Positions 31,801 through 40,548 of a stretch of DNA of 46,111 bases are shown in pieces. Positions within the stretch are counted from its first letter, which is position 1. Every line of letters starts with the position of its first letter. The stretch spans positions 1-46,111 of the forward strand of contig JAAXWQ010000012.1 in the NCBI GenBank assembly GCA_013335115.1, read 5' to 3'. The notes below the pieces were generated by a model, which had not been told where the DNA came from, did not search any database, and saw nothing but the letters and a program-made list of their open reading frames with translations. Origin of the DNA: Chlorobiaceae bacterium. GTDB lineage: Bacteria > Bacteroidota > Chlorobiia > Chlorobiales > Chlorobiaceae. The position numbers and the translations under genes were made by a program.

Positions 31801-32022
31801 CTAGGCAAGTCGTCCACACCATCTTCCGTGGGGCTTGCCCCCTCCCACCACCTGGCGTACGTCCTCAGCGGCATCATTTATCTCTTCGCCAGTGCACTCG
31901 AATCCCGCTTCTCCGATTGCTTTCAGCCGTTCCTCCGGCGTTTCGATTGCCATGATCTTTTCACGGAACGCTTCATCCGTCTTCATCTTCTCGATGAACG
32001 CTTTTGCGTGTTCTACTGACAT
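31801..32022 (-). CDS. Nif11-type RiPP precursor peptide 2
   Basis: A 73-residue precursor with the leader MSVEHAKAFIEKMKTDEAFR... and FECTGEEINDA; the fifth residue is His where the other copies have Gln. The leader ends VVGGG at residue 62. The core is short: KPHGRWCGRLA, with a single Cys. AAGGAG lies ahead of the ATG. Immediately upstream (on its 5' side) is the RT-tail remnant of the next unit. Confidence 0.85.
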   Translation of the reverse strand: MSVEHAKAFIEKMKTDEAFREKIMAIETPEERLKAIGEAGFECTGEEINDAAEDVRQVVGGGKPHGRWCGRLA

Positions 32023-32060
32023 GAGGAATCTCCTTGGGGTTGATTAATTGAGTAACGCGA

Positions 32061-32117
32061 TACTGGGTCTATGTCCTGAAACACCTCCACATTTCGGGAG
32101 CCACGGTTCGAGCTTGA
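32061..32117 (+). pseudogene. RT gene 3'-end fragment (18 codons plus stop)
   Basis: The frame reads YWVYVLKHLHISGATVRA and stop. This matches the last residues of the reverse transcriptase encoded at 43209-44084 (YWVYVLKHLHISGATVRT), with mostly silent base changes. No other part of the gene is here, so the copy is truncated from the 5' side. It directly follows the 5' region of precursor 2. Confidence 0.85.
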
Positions 32118-32205
32118 TACCGAAACGGTTTACGACCACTCCGACACACGGCAAGTCGGGCAGAGAATCCACCCCTGGAACGGGGAGTTCTAGAGGTATT
32201 ATCAA
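32118..32205 (+). repeat. Repeated structured element (unit D) beside precursor 3
   Basis: After the RT stop the sequence TACCGAAACGGTTTACGACC...GGCAAGTCGGGCAGAGAAT aligns with that behind the full RT gene. The CCCC (32172-32175) TGGAAC GGGG (32182-32185) hairpin is kept although its loop has changed. It ends just before precursor 3's stop codon. Confidence 0.65.
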
Positions 32206-32219
32206 CAGGCCAAGGTCAT

Positions 32220-32459
32220 TTACGAAATAGATGGCATGAAGCGAACACTAGCCCCCATACCGTTCATCATAAATGCCCCTGCAGTCACGTCCGTGGTCAC
32301 CTCAGTGATTTCGTTAATTTCTTCTCCGGTGCACTCGAATCCTGCTGCTCCGATGGCTTTCAACCGCTCCTCCGGCGTTTCAATCGCCATGATCTTTTCA
32401 AAGAATGCTTCATCCGTTTTCATCCTCTCGATGAACGCTTTTGCCTGTTCTACTGACAT
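32220..32459 (-). CDS. Nif11-type RiPP precursor peptide 3
   Basis: A 79-residue precursor, leader MSVEQAKAFIERMKTDEAFF with FECTGEEINE. Unlike the others it lacks Gly-Gly and ends its leader in TAG (Ala60-Gly61). The probable core AFMMNGMGASVRFMPSIS has no Cys and is rich in Met. ATG 32459 is chosen because AGGAAGG lies just upstream; the frame is open 14 codons further. It is the first precursor after the acetyltransferase gene and likely shares the export operon transcript. Confidence 0.87.
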   Translation of the reverse strand: MSVEQAKAFIERMKTDEAFFEKIMAIETPEERLKAIGAAGFECTGEEINEITEVTTDVTAGAFMMNGMGASVRFMPSIS

Positions 32460-32546
32460 GGAGCCTTCCTGGCTTTGGATTGTATTGATCTTGGAATACA
32501 CACAAAACTACTGCACCAATATCTTGGGAAAGAAAACCCGCCTTGA

Positions 32547-33575
32547 TCAGGCACTCGAAGATGGCCGAAGAACAAGATGTGATGATCTGAACGCATAGGT
32601 GTCAAAACAGCAGGGCAACAGCCGTTTCCTCACGAAGTTCATCTGCTTGGTCGCCGTATGATGGGTGTTGAAGATTCCTTTCGGGCGCTCTTCAGCAATC
32701 GGGTTTGCGGCATGTCGGCGAACAGCCTCGGCCGCTACGATCGGGCCGAGCCCATTGGCCGTTCGAAGGGATGGATCGACGTAGAGGCTTCGGTAACAGA
32801 GTGCGTCATGGACTACCGGTGAACGCAGAAGGCTCATCCAGGCAACGATCTTACCGTCATGACGCAATCCGACGCTGAGTTCCGGCACCAGATGTTCTTC
32901 TTCAGCGAAAGGCGAAAGGCCCTGTGGAATGTCATCTGAATTCAGGCGTACGTGAAGACCTGCCCGATCTGCTTCGGTCAGTTGATCAAACGTTACCAGC
33001 TCATAATCGCTTGGGAGTTGAGGGACTCGTTTAAGCCAGTCCCCATCAACCATATCCTTGATCCAAAACAAGGACTCCTCCATAAAGAGCTGAGGACTTC
33101 CCCACCCTGCCGAAGCGAGGAGTCGCTCGAAGGCCTCGAAAGATTCGAGTTTGGGAGTATACTCGGTCTGGATGGACGAATAGCCCGAGTCTCGAGCGGC
33201 AGTTTCCAGGGATGCTATCAACAACTTGCCGATTCCCTTGTGCTGCCAGAGCAGATTGCTGAAAACGGAACGGAGCAACAGGCGCTTCTGACCCGTCGCG
33301 TTGCCGTCGTCCCTCGGTCGCATTGGTTCTGCCAGAACCAGGCCGACCGGCCGGCCGTCAGCACGGGCAACCAACGCCACCACGCCCTCATTATCCGCCG
33401 GGCCATTGCCGGCAGTTTCAAGGAGTTCACGGCAGGATTTGAAAGTAAGGTATGCCAGCTCGGCGGCCTCGCCCGCCTGCAATCGGTCGACGATGACGGA
33501 TGCCGACGGCGAATACGGGGTTGCAAACAGTTGCTCCCAGGAAGCGGCAGGCAAAATTGACGGCAAGGAAGGCAT
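32547..33575 (-). CDS. GNAT-family N-acetyltransferase (tandem domains)
   Basis: A 342-residue protein. Residues about 25-170 form a GNAT fold with the acetyl-CoA loop NLLWQHKGIGKLLIASLE. The second half (about 185-330) looks like another, weaker acetyltransferase-like domain (LVTFDQLTEADRAGLHVRLN, SLYVDPSLRTANGLGPIVAAEA). It starts 2 bp after the cache-domain gene and lies 87 bp before precursor 3, so it is part of the operon. It could acetylate the mature peptide (tailoring or self-resistance). Function inferred from context. Confidence 0.8.
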   Translation of the reverse strand: MPSLPSILPAASWEQLFATPYSPSASVIVDRLQAGEAAELAYLTFKSCRELLETAGNGPADNEGVVALVARADGRPVGLVLAEPMRPRDDGNATGQKRLLLRSVFSNLLWQHKGIGKLLIASLETAARDSGYSSIQTEYTPKLESFEAFERLLASAGWGSPQLFMEESLFWIKDMVDGDWLKRVPQLPSDYELVTFDQLTEADRAGLHVRLNSDDIPQGLSPFAEEEHLVPELSVGLRHDGKIVAWMSLLRSPVVHDALCYRSLYVDPSLRTANGLGPIVAAEAVRRHAANPIAEERPKGIFNTHHTATKQMNFVRKRLLPCCFDTYAFRSSHLVLRPSSSA

Positions 33576-33577
33576 GC

Positions 33578-34555
33578 CTATTTGACCTCCTCTTGATACC
33601 CCACGCTCCTGCGCCTTGAGGCCAACGCCGCTGCGCCCGAAAGTGCGAGCACACTGAAGAGCAACATGATGAGAAAATTGGTGTTCCGTTCGCTGTAGAT
33701 CTCATCCTCGGGAACGGAAGCGATGACGAGGAACTTGTCGACAAAACGGTACATGAAAAGGCTGGACTGCCCCTTTACTGTGGCCGTAAACTCCCCTTCC
33801 GAACCGTTGAATGCTTTTTCGGGGAATCCGTATGCCGTCAGGCCCTGACCGAGATGCTTTCCGTCGAAGGTGCTGAGTAGCCTACCGTCGAAATCAGCAA
33901 TCATGGCCTGCCCCTTCGCACCAATCCGCCACTCCCTGGCGACTTTGCTGATATCGGCAGTCTGCATGACGCGTTCGAGCCGTTCAGGCTTGAAGCCGAC
34001 CTGGACGATTCCCGGCTGGTCGAGGCGAGCAACCCCGGCATACTGGAACAGGGTCTGGTCGACACCCTTGGGTTGCGGTTTCTGCGCGAGCTCGAAGTCC
34101 TTGTAATAGATGGCGAGCATGAACTCCTTCGACTGGGGAGACGAAGCCATGTCGTACCCGAGGGAACTACCGATGGTGCTGCCCACGATAATCCCGTTTT
34201 TGTTGGAAACGTGGATTTCATCAACATCGAGGAGCTTTCGGATCCGTTCAAGTTCCTGTGTATCACCGATGATGGAGGGTTTGAGTTCAATCATGTAGGC
34301 CAGGGCGTGGGCCTTGGCGACGGCCTGTTCGCCTGACTCGAGGCGGATGGTGGTCGTCGATTTCCCGTACTCCCCTATGGTGCTTGAGACGTCCTCGATG
34401 TTCAGCCGGATGATCTTGTTTACGGCCTTAAGCGACTGGCTCGACTGAAGGGCGAAGGAGACGCCGGTCATCAATGCAAGGACTACGGCCAGGTACCAGA
34501 CGGATGCAGGTATTGATTTAAGCGAGCGTGTGGTTATGGCGTTCCTGATATCCAT
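33578..34555 (-). CDS. Membrane-anchored cache-domain protein
   Basis: A 325-residue protein with a transmembrane segment at residues about 20-37, a periplasmic region of about 250 residues and a second segment near 295-313 followed by a short basic tail. The periplasmic part matches cache sensor domains (ELKPSIIGDTQELERIRKLLDVDEIHVSNKNGIIVGSTIG; VDQTLFQYAGVARLDQPGIVQVGFKPERL). No HAMP, kinase or methyl-accepting domain follows, so it cannot signal alone. It lies within the export operon, 18 bp after the ABC gene. It could sense the peptide or act as an accessory or immunity protein. Confidence 0.82.
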   Translation of the reverse strand: MDIRNAITTRSLKSIPASVWYLAVVLALMTGVSFALQSSQSLKAVNKIIRLNIEDVSSTIGEYGKSTTTIRLESGEQAVAKAHALAYMIELKPSIIGDTQELERIRKLLDVDEIHVSNKNGIIVGSTIGSSLGYDMASSPQSKEFMLAIYYKDFELAQKPQPKGVDQTLFQYAGVARLDQPGIVQVGFKPERLERVMQTADISKVAREWRIGAKGQAMIADFDGRLLSTFDGKHLGQGLTAYGFPEKAFNGSEGEFTATVKGQSSLFMYRFVDKFLVIASVPEDEIYSERNTNFLIMLLFSVLALSGAAALASRRRSVGYQEEVK

Positions 34556-34573
34556 GGTGTTCGTTGTTAAGGA

Positions 34574-36805
34574 TTATGCAATCTGTCGGGAGGCCAACTC
34601 CTTGAAGAAACCCTCCTGCGCCATGAGCTCTTCGTATGAGCCCTCCTGGACGATACGTCCGTTGTCGAGACAATAGATCCTGTCGGCGTTGCGGATGGTG
34701 CTGAGCCGGTGGGCGATGACGACCCTCGTGGCCCTAAGACCTTCGAGGCTTTCGCTAACCACCTCCTGCGTCCTGTTGTCGAGGGCGCTGGTGGCTTCGT
34801 CGAAAAAGATGATGCCTGGCTTGCGGACCAGAGCACCGGCAATGAGCAGGCGCTGTTTCTGGCCTCCGGAGATCGTCTCGCTCCCTTCGCTGATGACGGT
34901 GTACATCCCCATCGGCATGTTGCGGATGTCTTCGTCGATACCTGCCATCTTCGCGGCCTCCCAAGCGTCGTCGACCGTCAAGGTTGAGGAGCCGATGATG
35001 GTTTGGAGCACGAAGCCCGGCTGCAGCTGCCCGTTCTGCATGACGACCCCCATCTGGCGGCGCACCGCCTGCACGTTCAGGGTGGAAAGGTCGATACCAT
35101 CGTAAGCAACCGTTCCGATAGCCGGTTTTTCAAAGCCGAGCAACAGCCGCAATAAGGTGGACTTGCCAGAGCCTGAGCCGCCAACCAGGGCGATGAACTC
35201 CCCCGGTTCGGCTTTAAGTGAGACGTTGTGGAGAATCTTGGGAGAATCGTTCGTGTAACTGAAATCGACATTCTGCACCTCGATCCTGCCCTGCAACTTC
35301 CCCGGTTGCGTCTGCGCATCGGTTGCTTCGGGAACGGCCTCGAAGAGCGGCTTGATGCGTTCGTACAGCGGCACGACGTTCAGGCTGGCGATCAAGGTCA
35401 AGGCCGATTGCATGAGGGTCGCCTGAAAGGTCGTGAATGCGGTGGTGAAGGCAATAAACGAACCGCTGTCGAGATTGGCCCCGGTCAGCATCCCTCCCGC
35501 AGAAACGATGATGACGGCCATGGCGACGACCGGGAAAAAGGCCGTGGTGGTGGCAACAATGTTCTGGAGCCCTCCTGCCTGGAAGGCCATGCCCCGCTCC
35601 CGGGTAAAGAGTCCCGCCCACTGGCTGAAAGCGGGCTTCTCCGTACCGGTGACCCTGATTTTGGCGATGCCCGTCAGCAGGTTGCCGAGAAGCCCGGAGA
35701 TCTTGCCCTGCATCGCCAGCATCTCTTTGTTCAGCGTCAGCTGGCGGTAGCTTACCCATGCGGTTAGGCCGACAAGCAGCGAGGTCATAAGCGTCGCCAC
35801 CAGGGCGAGCTGCCAGCTGTACGTGAAGAGCAGGATGAGGTTCGAGAGTCCGAACAGGAAGCCGAGGGCGGCCGTCATGACGGCACTGCTGAGGATCTCC
35901 TTGATCTGCGAAACGCCGAGGACCCGCATGGTGAGGTCACCCGAAGAGAAGTTCCGGAAAAAAGCACTCGGGAGGTTGAGCAGACGGTCGATCAGCGCCG
36001 GCTGGATGAGCATGTCCATACGCGTCTGCAGGCGCATGACGACGATCTGGCGGGCAAGGTCGAAACCTGATGTGGCAATGACGCTCGCCATGAGGATTAG
36101 CGCAAGCTGAAGGAGCTGGCCCCTCGAAGACTGCGGAATGACCGTTCCGAACAGGACACCGGTAAGGATGGGGGTCAGGAGCCCGAGAAGCGCCCCGGCA
36201 AGTCCGTAGAGGATTGTCAAGGCAAGGTCGCCGGCGCCTCCGCGAATCCCGAAGGCGATGATATCCTTCCCACCAAGCGCCCTTGACGGAAGCGGCCGGT
36301 AGAACATCCAGGCCTGCTCGCTGTCGATCTGTCCCGCAAGCAATCCGGTCAGGGGCTGTTCTTCATTGCCTGACGGATCAACCATCCGGTAGCCGCCGGT
36401 AATCTCTGGCAGAAGCGCCAGCGGGCTTTTCCCCTCTTTCCGAAATGCGAGGATCGGACCGTTTTCCGCCTCCCACCAGCGAGTATCGCTGTGAAGGGTG
36501 ATTTTCCTTGCCCGGACCCCGGAATGTCGGCAAATGGCTTGCAGCGGCTCTTCATGCGAAGCCCCCGCATCAGGCGGGGGCGGCACAATCCGGATTCCTG
36601 TAGCACCGCCGACCAGGATACATGCCGAAAGCAACGGATCTGACACCTGCGGAAGCATGCCCGCGCCCGAATCGGTGATAACGCCCGCAAGCCCGGCCAG
36701 GGCGCTTCGATATCCCTCCCGATGGAACCGCGACTTCTCCCGGACCCGTTCCGAAAACGGCATCGATCCTGTCGGACCCTGTTGCTGTACATCTTCCATC
36801 ATCAC
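34574..36805 (-). CDS. NHLM-type ABC transporter, ATP-binding/permease (no peptidase)
   Basis: A 743-residue protein. The first 170 residues are a soluble domain unlike C39 (no catalytic Cys motif), then six membrane segments (about 190-460) and an ATPase with Walker A GGSGSGKST, signature SGGQKQRLLIAGAL and Walker B IIFFDEATSALD. This is the second ABC protein of Nif11/NHLP peptide clusters. It probably pairs with the peptidase-containing transporter whose gene overlaps by 4 bp. Full length. Confidence 0.88.
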   Translation of the reverse strand: MMMEDVQQQGPTGSMPFSERVREKSRFHREGYRSALAGLAGVITDSGAGMLPQVSDPLLSACILVGGATGIRIVPPPPDAGASHEEPLQAICRHSGVRARKITLHSDTRWWEAENGPILAFRKEGKSPLALLPEITGGYRMVDPSGNEEQPLTGLLAGQIDSEQAWMFYRPLPSRALGGKDIIAFGIRGGAGDLALTILYGLAGALLGLLTPILTGVLFGTVIPQSSRGQLLQLALILMASVIATSGFDLARQIVVMRLQTRMDMLIQPALIDRLLNLPSAFFRNFSSGDLTMRVLGVSQIKEILSSAVMTAALGFLFGLSNLILLFTYSWQLALVATLMTSLLVGLTAWVSYRQLTLNKEMLAMQGKISGLLGNLLTGIAKIRVTGTEKPAFSQWAGLFTRERGMAFQAGGLQNIVATTTAFFPVVAMAVIIVSAGGMLTGANLDSGSFIAFTTAFTTFQATLMQSALTLIASLNVVPLYERIKPLFEAVPEATDAQTQPGKLQGRIEVQNVDFSYTNDSPKILHNVSLKAEPGEFIALVGGSGSGKSTLLRLLLGFEKPAIGTVAYDGIDLSTLNVQAVRRQMGVVMQNGQLQPGFVLQTIIGSSTLTVDDAWEAAKMAGIDEDIRNMPMGMYTVISEGSETISGGQKQRLLIAGALVRKPGIIFFDEATSALDNRTQEVVSESLEGLRATRVVIAHRLSTIRNADRIYCLDNGRIVQEGSYEELMAQEGFFKELASRQIA

Positions 36806-38979
36806 CCCGTCTTGATTAATCCGGCATACACCCCGCCAAGGGCCATGAGCGATGCATGGGTACCCCGTTCCATCACCTTGCCGTACTCGAGGACGATGAT
36901 TTCATCACAGTCGCGGATGGTGCTCAGCCGGTGCGCCACAATCAGGCAGGTGCATCCCCGCCTGCGGATGTTTTCGTCGATCAGCTTCTCGGTCGTCGGG
37001 TCCAGCGCGCTGGTGGCTTCGTCGAGAATCAAGACTGAAGGACTGGTCGCTAACGCCCGGGCAATCTCGATGCGCTGGCGCTGTCCGCCGCTGAAGTTCG
37101 CACCTCCCTCGGAAAGCACGGCCTGGTAACCACCCGTTCGGGACGCGATGACGTCGTGGATGGCCGCATCCCTTGCCGCCTGTTCGATCTCATCCTGCGG
37201 CATGGTCCCGTCCCACATGGAGATGTTCTCGGCAATGGCCCCCTCGAACAGACTGATCTCCTGATCGACCATGCTGACCGATGCCGTCAGGCGTTTGCGC
37301 GGCAGCTCGTTGCGGGGAGTGCCGTCGAACAGCAGATTCCCCGACCAGGGCTCGTACAGACCTGCCACGAGCTTCGAGATCGTCGATTTACCGGAACCCG
37401 ATCCGCCGACCAGGGCCACCCGCTGCCCCGGCTCGACTTTCAGCGAAAAGTTCTCGATCAGCGGCGGTTCGAGGAGGTTGTAACCGAACGTGATGTCGCG
37501 CAGCTCAACATGGCCTCGCAGGGGCTCGTAAACCGCATCGGTATCCTCGTCATCCGCTGCAAGTTCGATATCGTTGTCCATCACGTCGTCGAGCCGCTGC
37601 ATGTTGCCTTCAGCGTCCTGGAGCTTCTGGCCGAGGGTCACCATCTGGTTGACCGGCGCGAGGAACGACATCAACAGACTCTGGAAGGCGACGAGCATGC
37701 CCATGGTCAGCTGCCCGTCCATCACGCGAAGCCCGCCGACCGAGAGGATGGCGATGTTTCCGAACGACTGTAGGAATGGCGGCAAGGCCAAAAGGAAAAC
37801 CGTGGCCACCTGCAACTGTTGCTGGCCGTTGACCATGTTGGCGAAAAGCCCCGACCAGCGGGCGAAGAAGTCCGGCTCCGAGCCTGACGCCTTCAGGCTT
37901 TCGATCGTCTTGATCCCATAGAAGGTCGTTCCCATGAGCTTGCCTGAATCCTGCTGGAACTTCTGGTTCAGCACGACACGCTGCCGCGACACATAAAGCA
38001 ATGCGGAAGCATTGACGACGGCGATAAGAATGGCGCCGAGGGTCAGGACGGCATCGTACCGCAGCATCAAAAGGGCGTAAAAGAAGATCAGCAGGAAGTT
38101 GAGGGCATTGGAGGTGAGGTCTCCGGCAACCAGCGTGGCGACCTGGTCGTTGAGCTGGACCCGTCCGGAAATCTCGCCGGCCTGGCGCATCGTAAAGAAG
38201 CGCATCGGCATGGCGAAGACATGGTTGAAGAACTTCGCCGACGAGGTCAGGGCGAGCTTGGTCTCCGCACGCAGAAGGTAATACTGCTGCAACCAGGTCA
38301 GTCCCCCCTGCAGGAGCGCGGTGAGGAGCATGCCGATCAGCAGCGGGCGCAACCAGTCGGTCTCGCCCTGTACAAGGACGTAGTCGATGAAGATGCGCAG
38401 GAATGAGGGGACGACCAGGCCCGGAACCACGAGCAGAATGCTGGCGAGCACAATGTAGGTGAGCGCCCGCTCGAGGCCCGGCAGGCGTTTGTTCAGCGCA
38501 CCAGCAAGGCTGAAGGGCCTGCCACCGGGAGTGAACGCATCGGTCTTTTCAAAGGAGATGGCCACGCCGGAATAGGACTCGCTGAACTCCTGCGGAGTCA
38601 CCTTGCGCTGGCCGGAAGCCGGGTCATTGATATAGTAGAGGCCTTTGCGGTACCCCTCGAACACCACGAAATGGTACATGTTCCAGAACAGGATCATCGG
38701 TAGCTTCTTTCGATGAAGGTCATCGAGGTCGAGGCGCGCCCCCTTGGCGTCAAGGCCGTATTTCTTCCCGGCCGAAATCAGGCTGCTCGCCTTGCTGCCG
38801 TCTCGCGACACACCGCAATCGACCCGCAACTGTTCAAGCGGAACGTACTTTCCGAAATACGCCAGGATCATGCCGAACGATGCCGCACCGCACTCCACCG
38901 CCTCCATCTGCAGGATGGTGGGGGTCTTGACCCGTGCCTCCTTCCAGAGGATCTCGGTGGGAAAGAGCATGAAACTCAT
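36802..38979 (-). CDS. Peptidase-containing ABC transporter (C39, NHLM type)
   Basis: A 725-residue transporter that cuts leaders and exports cores. The N-terminal C39 domain has Cys30 in QMEAVECGAASFGMILAYFG, His103 in WNMYHFVVFEGY and Asp119 in INDPASG, a complete triad. Membrane segments occupy about 160-450. The ATPase has GGSGSGKST, FSGGQRQRIEIARAL and VLILDEATSALD. Gly-Gly sites in most precursors match its expected cleavage. Its start overlaps the TolC-type gene by 4 bp, and its end overlaps the next ABC gene by 4 bp. Confidence 0.93.
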   Translation of the reverse strand: MSFMLFPTEILWKEARVKTPTILQMEAVECGAASFGMILAYFGKYVPLEQLRVDCGVSRDGSKASSLISAGKKYGLDAKGARLDLDDLHRKKLPMILFWNMYHFVVFEGYRKGLYYINDPASGQRKVTPQEFSESYSGVAISFEKTDAFTPGGRPFSLAGALNKRLPGLERALTYIVLASILLVVPGLVVPSFLRIFIDYVLVQGETDWLRPLLIGMLLTALLQGGLTWLQQYYLLRAETKLALTSSAKFFNHVFAMPMRFFTMRQAGEISGRVQLNDQVATLVAGDLTSNALNFLLIFFYALLMLRYDAVLTLGAILIAVVNASALLYVSRQRVVLNQKFQQDSGKLMGTTFYGIKTIESLKASGSEPDFFARWSGLFANMVNGQQQLQVATVFLLALPPFLQSFGNIAILSVGGLRVMDGQLTMGMLVAFQSLLMSFLAPVNQMVTLGQKLQDAEGNMQRLDDVMDNDIELAADDEDTDAVYEPLRGHVELRDITFGYNLLEPPLIENFSLKVEPGQRVALVGGSGSGKSTISKLVAGLYEPWSGNLLFDGTPRNELPRKRLTASVSMVDQEISLFEGAIAENISMWDGTMPQDEIEQAARDAAIHDVIASRTGGYQAVLSEGGANFSGGQRQRIEIARALATSPSVLILDEATSALDPTTEKLIDENIRRRGCTCLIVAHRLSTIRDCDEIIVLEYGKVMERGTHASLMALGGVYAGLIKTG

Positions 38980-40529
38980 GGGCGACCTCCTGCCGGCTGC
39001 GGCACGGTGAGCAGATTGGCCGCCGCGATGTTGGCCAGACCATCACGCTCTTCGACAAGCGTCCCAGTGGCTCGCCTCAGGCCGAGCACCGCCAGGGCGA
39101 ACGACTTTTCGGCAGACAGCAGTTGTTGCTCGGCCGAGGCCAGGTTATTGCTCGTAGTCTGGAGGTTGAAGATATTGGACATGCCCATTCTGAATTTCTG
39201 CAGCTCCCCGTCCCGCAACCGGCGATAGGCCTCGGTGCTCTTGAGGTTCAAACGGTAGACCTCTGCGGCATTCCTGACTGCGGAAAGGGCAATGACAACC
39301 GCGCTTCTCGCCGTACGCTCCAGTTCCGACTCCCTGATCCTCGTCTGCTCCAATTGTGCCTGCTGGCGGAGGTAAGCCGCATGGTCGGCGCGGTTACCCG
39401 CGTCGATCGTCCAGGTAAGGGTCGCGCCGAGGTTCGGTCCCGGGATTTGCTGCATGGCCGACGAGAAATAATCGCCGAAACCATCTCCGATGCTCGATCC
39501 GCTGTACCCACCCCAGAGCTGCAGGGATATATCGGGCTTGAGCTGGTTCCGATAACCATCAAGCAACGTGGCAGCTGACGCCGAACTGAGCCGCACCGCT
39601 TGAAGGTCTGCTCGCTCCATCGTAGCGAGCGCCTGCAGGGAATCGATGGCCGGCAGGGTCATTTCGAGCCTTCCGGCAGGAATGGGAAACCCGTCGATCG
39701 GTGGTTCAGGGATCGGGTTACTTGCCGGATCGAGGCCCATGGCAAGCAGGAGCCCATGCCAGGACTCCTCGACGGCGAGTCGAGCGATCACCTCCAAAGC
39801 CTGGGACTGCTGGAGGTACGCACTCGCCTGTTCAATCATGAATGAGGCGATCTGGTCGGCCTCGGCCAGCGCCCGGGTAGCCTTGAGCTGGCCTTCGGCG
39901 CTTTCCGTCAACCGACGGGCCAGATCGCGCTGACGCCAGGCCTGGAGATAGTCCCAATAGGCGCTGGTCGTGCCATAAATGCTCGTTTCCAGCACGCTGA
40001 CCAGCGTTTGCTTTTCGGCCTCAAGCGACTGGGCTGCGGCCTGGCGGGTCGTCCGGTAGATATTGTCCTTCCCCAGCCCTTTGAACAGTGGCACGGTGAC
40101 GGTCAGCCCGGCCGTTGTCCGGCTTGCGGGTATCGATCCGAATTCGTTGGTGGCGGAGCGGTCGACGGTGATGGCAGGCGCCAAGGCGATGCCAGAAGGA
40201 AGTCGTTGGGTCGCCGAAAGTGCTGAAGAGAGGGTATGCAGGTTGCCTCCGGCCGACAAGTCCCGTGCATCTTTCCTGTATGCCGAGTTCAGGGATATGG
40301 TCGGATCGTACCAGGATTGCGCGGTCTGAAGCGCCGCCGCACTGCTTCGCAGCACCTGTTTTTCCTGCAGAATGGCGGGGGCGTGCTCCAGTCCTGTCTT
40401 GACGCTGTGCAACAAGGAAATGCCCTTGCTGCCGTCCCCGACGGACCCGAGCGTGGGTTGCGCGAAACCCACGCCTGCGCCAGACAGGAGAATGAAGATG
40501 AAATTCCGTGCACTACGGGGGCGGAGCAT
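38976..40529 (-). CDS. TolC-family outer membrane efflux protein
   Basis: A 517-residue protein. Starting at ATG 40529 it has a standard signal peptide (MLRPRSARN then FIFILLSGAGVGFA). Long helical repeats follow, with outer-membrane-factor features such as ALQTAQSWYDPTISLNSAY, GLTVTVPLFKGLGKDN, and the second repeat ATLTWTIDAGNRADHAAY. It forms the outer-membrane duct for the tripartite exporter. An upstream in-frame ATG at 40571 would overlap the HlyD gene and bury the signal peptide, so it is rejected. Confidence 0.88.
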   Translation of the reverse strand: MLRPRSARNFIFILLSGAGVGFAQPTLGSVGDGSKGISLLHSVKTGLEHAPAILQEKQVLRSSAAALQTAQSWYDPTISLNSAYRKDARDLSAGGNLHTLSSALSATQRLPSGIALAPAITVDRSATNEFGSIPASRTTAGLTVTVPLFKGLGKDNIYRTTRQAAAQSLEAEKQTLVSVLETSIYGTTSAYWDYLQAWRQRDLARRLTESAEGQLKATRALAEADQIASFMIEQASAYLQQSQALEVIARLAVEESWHGLLLAMGLDPASNPIPEPPIDGFPIPAGRLEMTLPAIDSLQALATMERADLQAVRLSSASAATLLDGYRNQLKPDISLQLWGGYSGSSIGDGFGDYFSSAMQQIPGPNLGATLTWTIDAGNRADHAAYLRQQAQLEQTRIRESELERTARSAVVIALSAVRNAAEVYRLNLKSTEAYRRLRDGELQKFRMGMSNIFNLQTTSNNLASAEQQLLSAEKSFALAVLGLRRATGTLVEERDGLANIAAANLLTVPQPAGGRP

Positions 40530-40548
40530 ACACCATACGCTTTGTGGG

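Noticed and set aside
29318-32459. Nitrogen fixation genes, because of the Nif11 name
   Set aside because: The Nif11-like domain here is a RiPP leader; size, double-glycine sites and the export/maturase genes fit peptide precursors and no nif gene is present.
29800-37030. Repeated GGGCGCTGGTGGCTTCGTCG segments in three places
   Set aside because: These are the conserved Walker B codons (DEATSALD) of three ABC transporters, not a repeat element.
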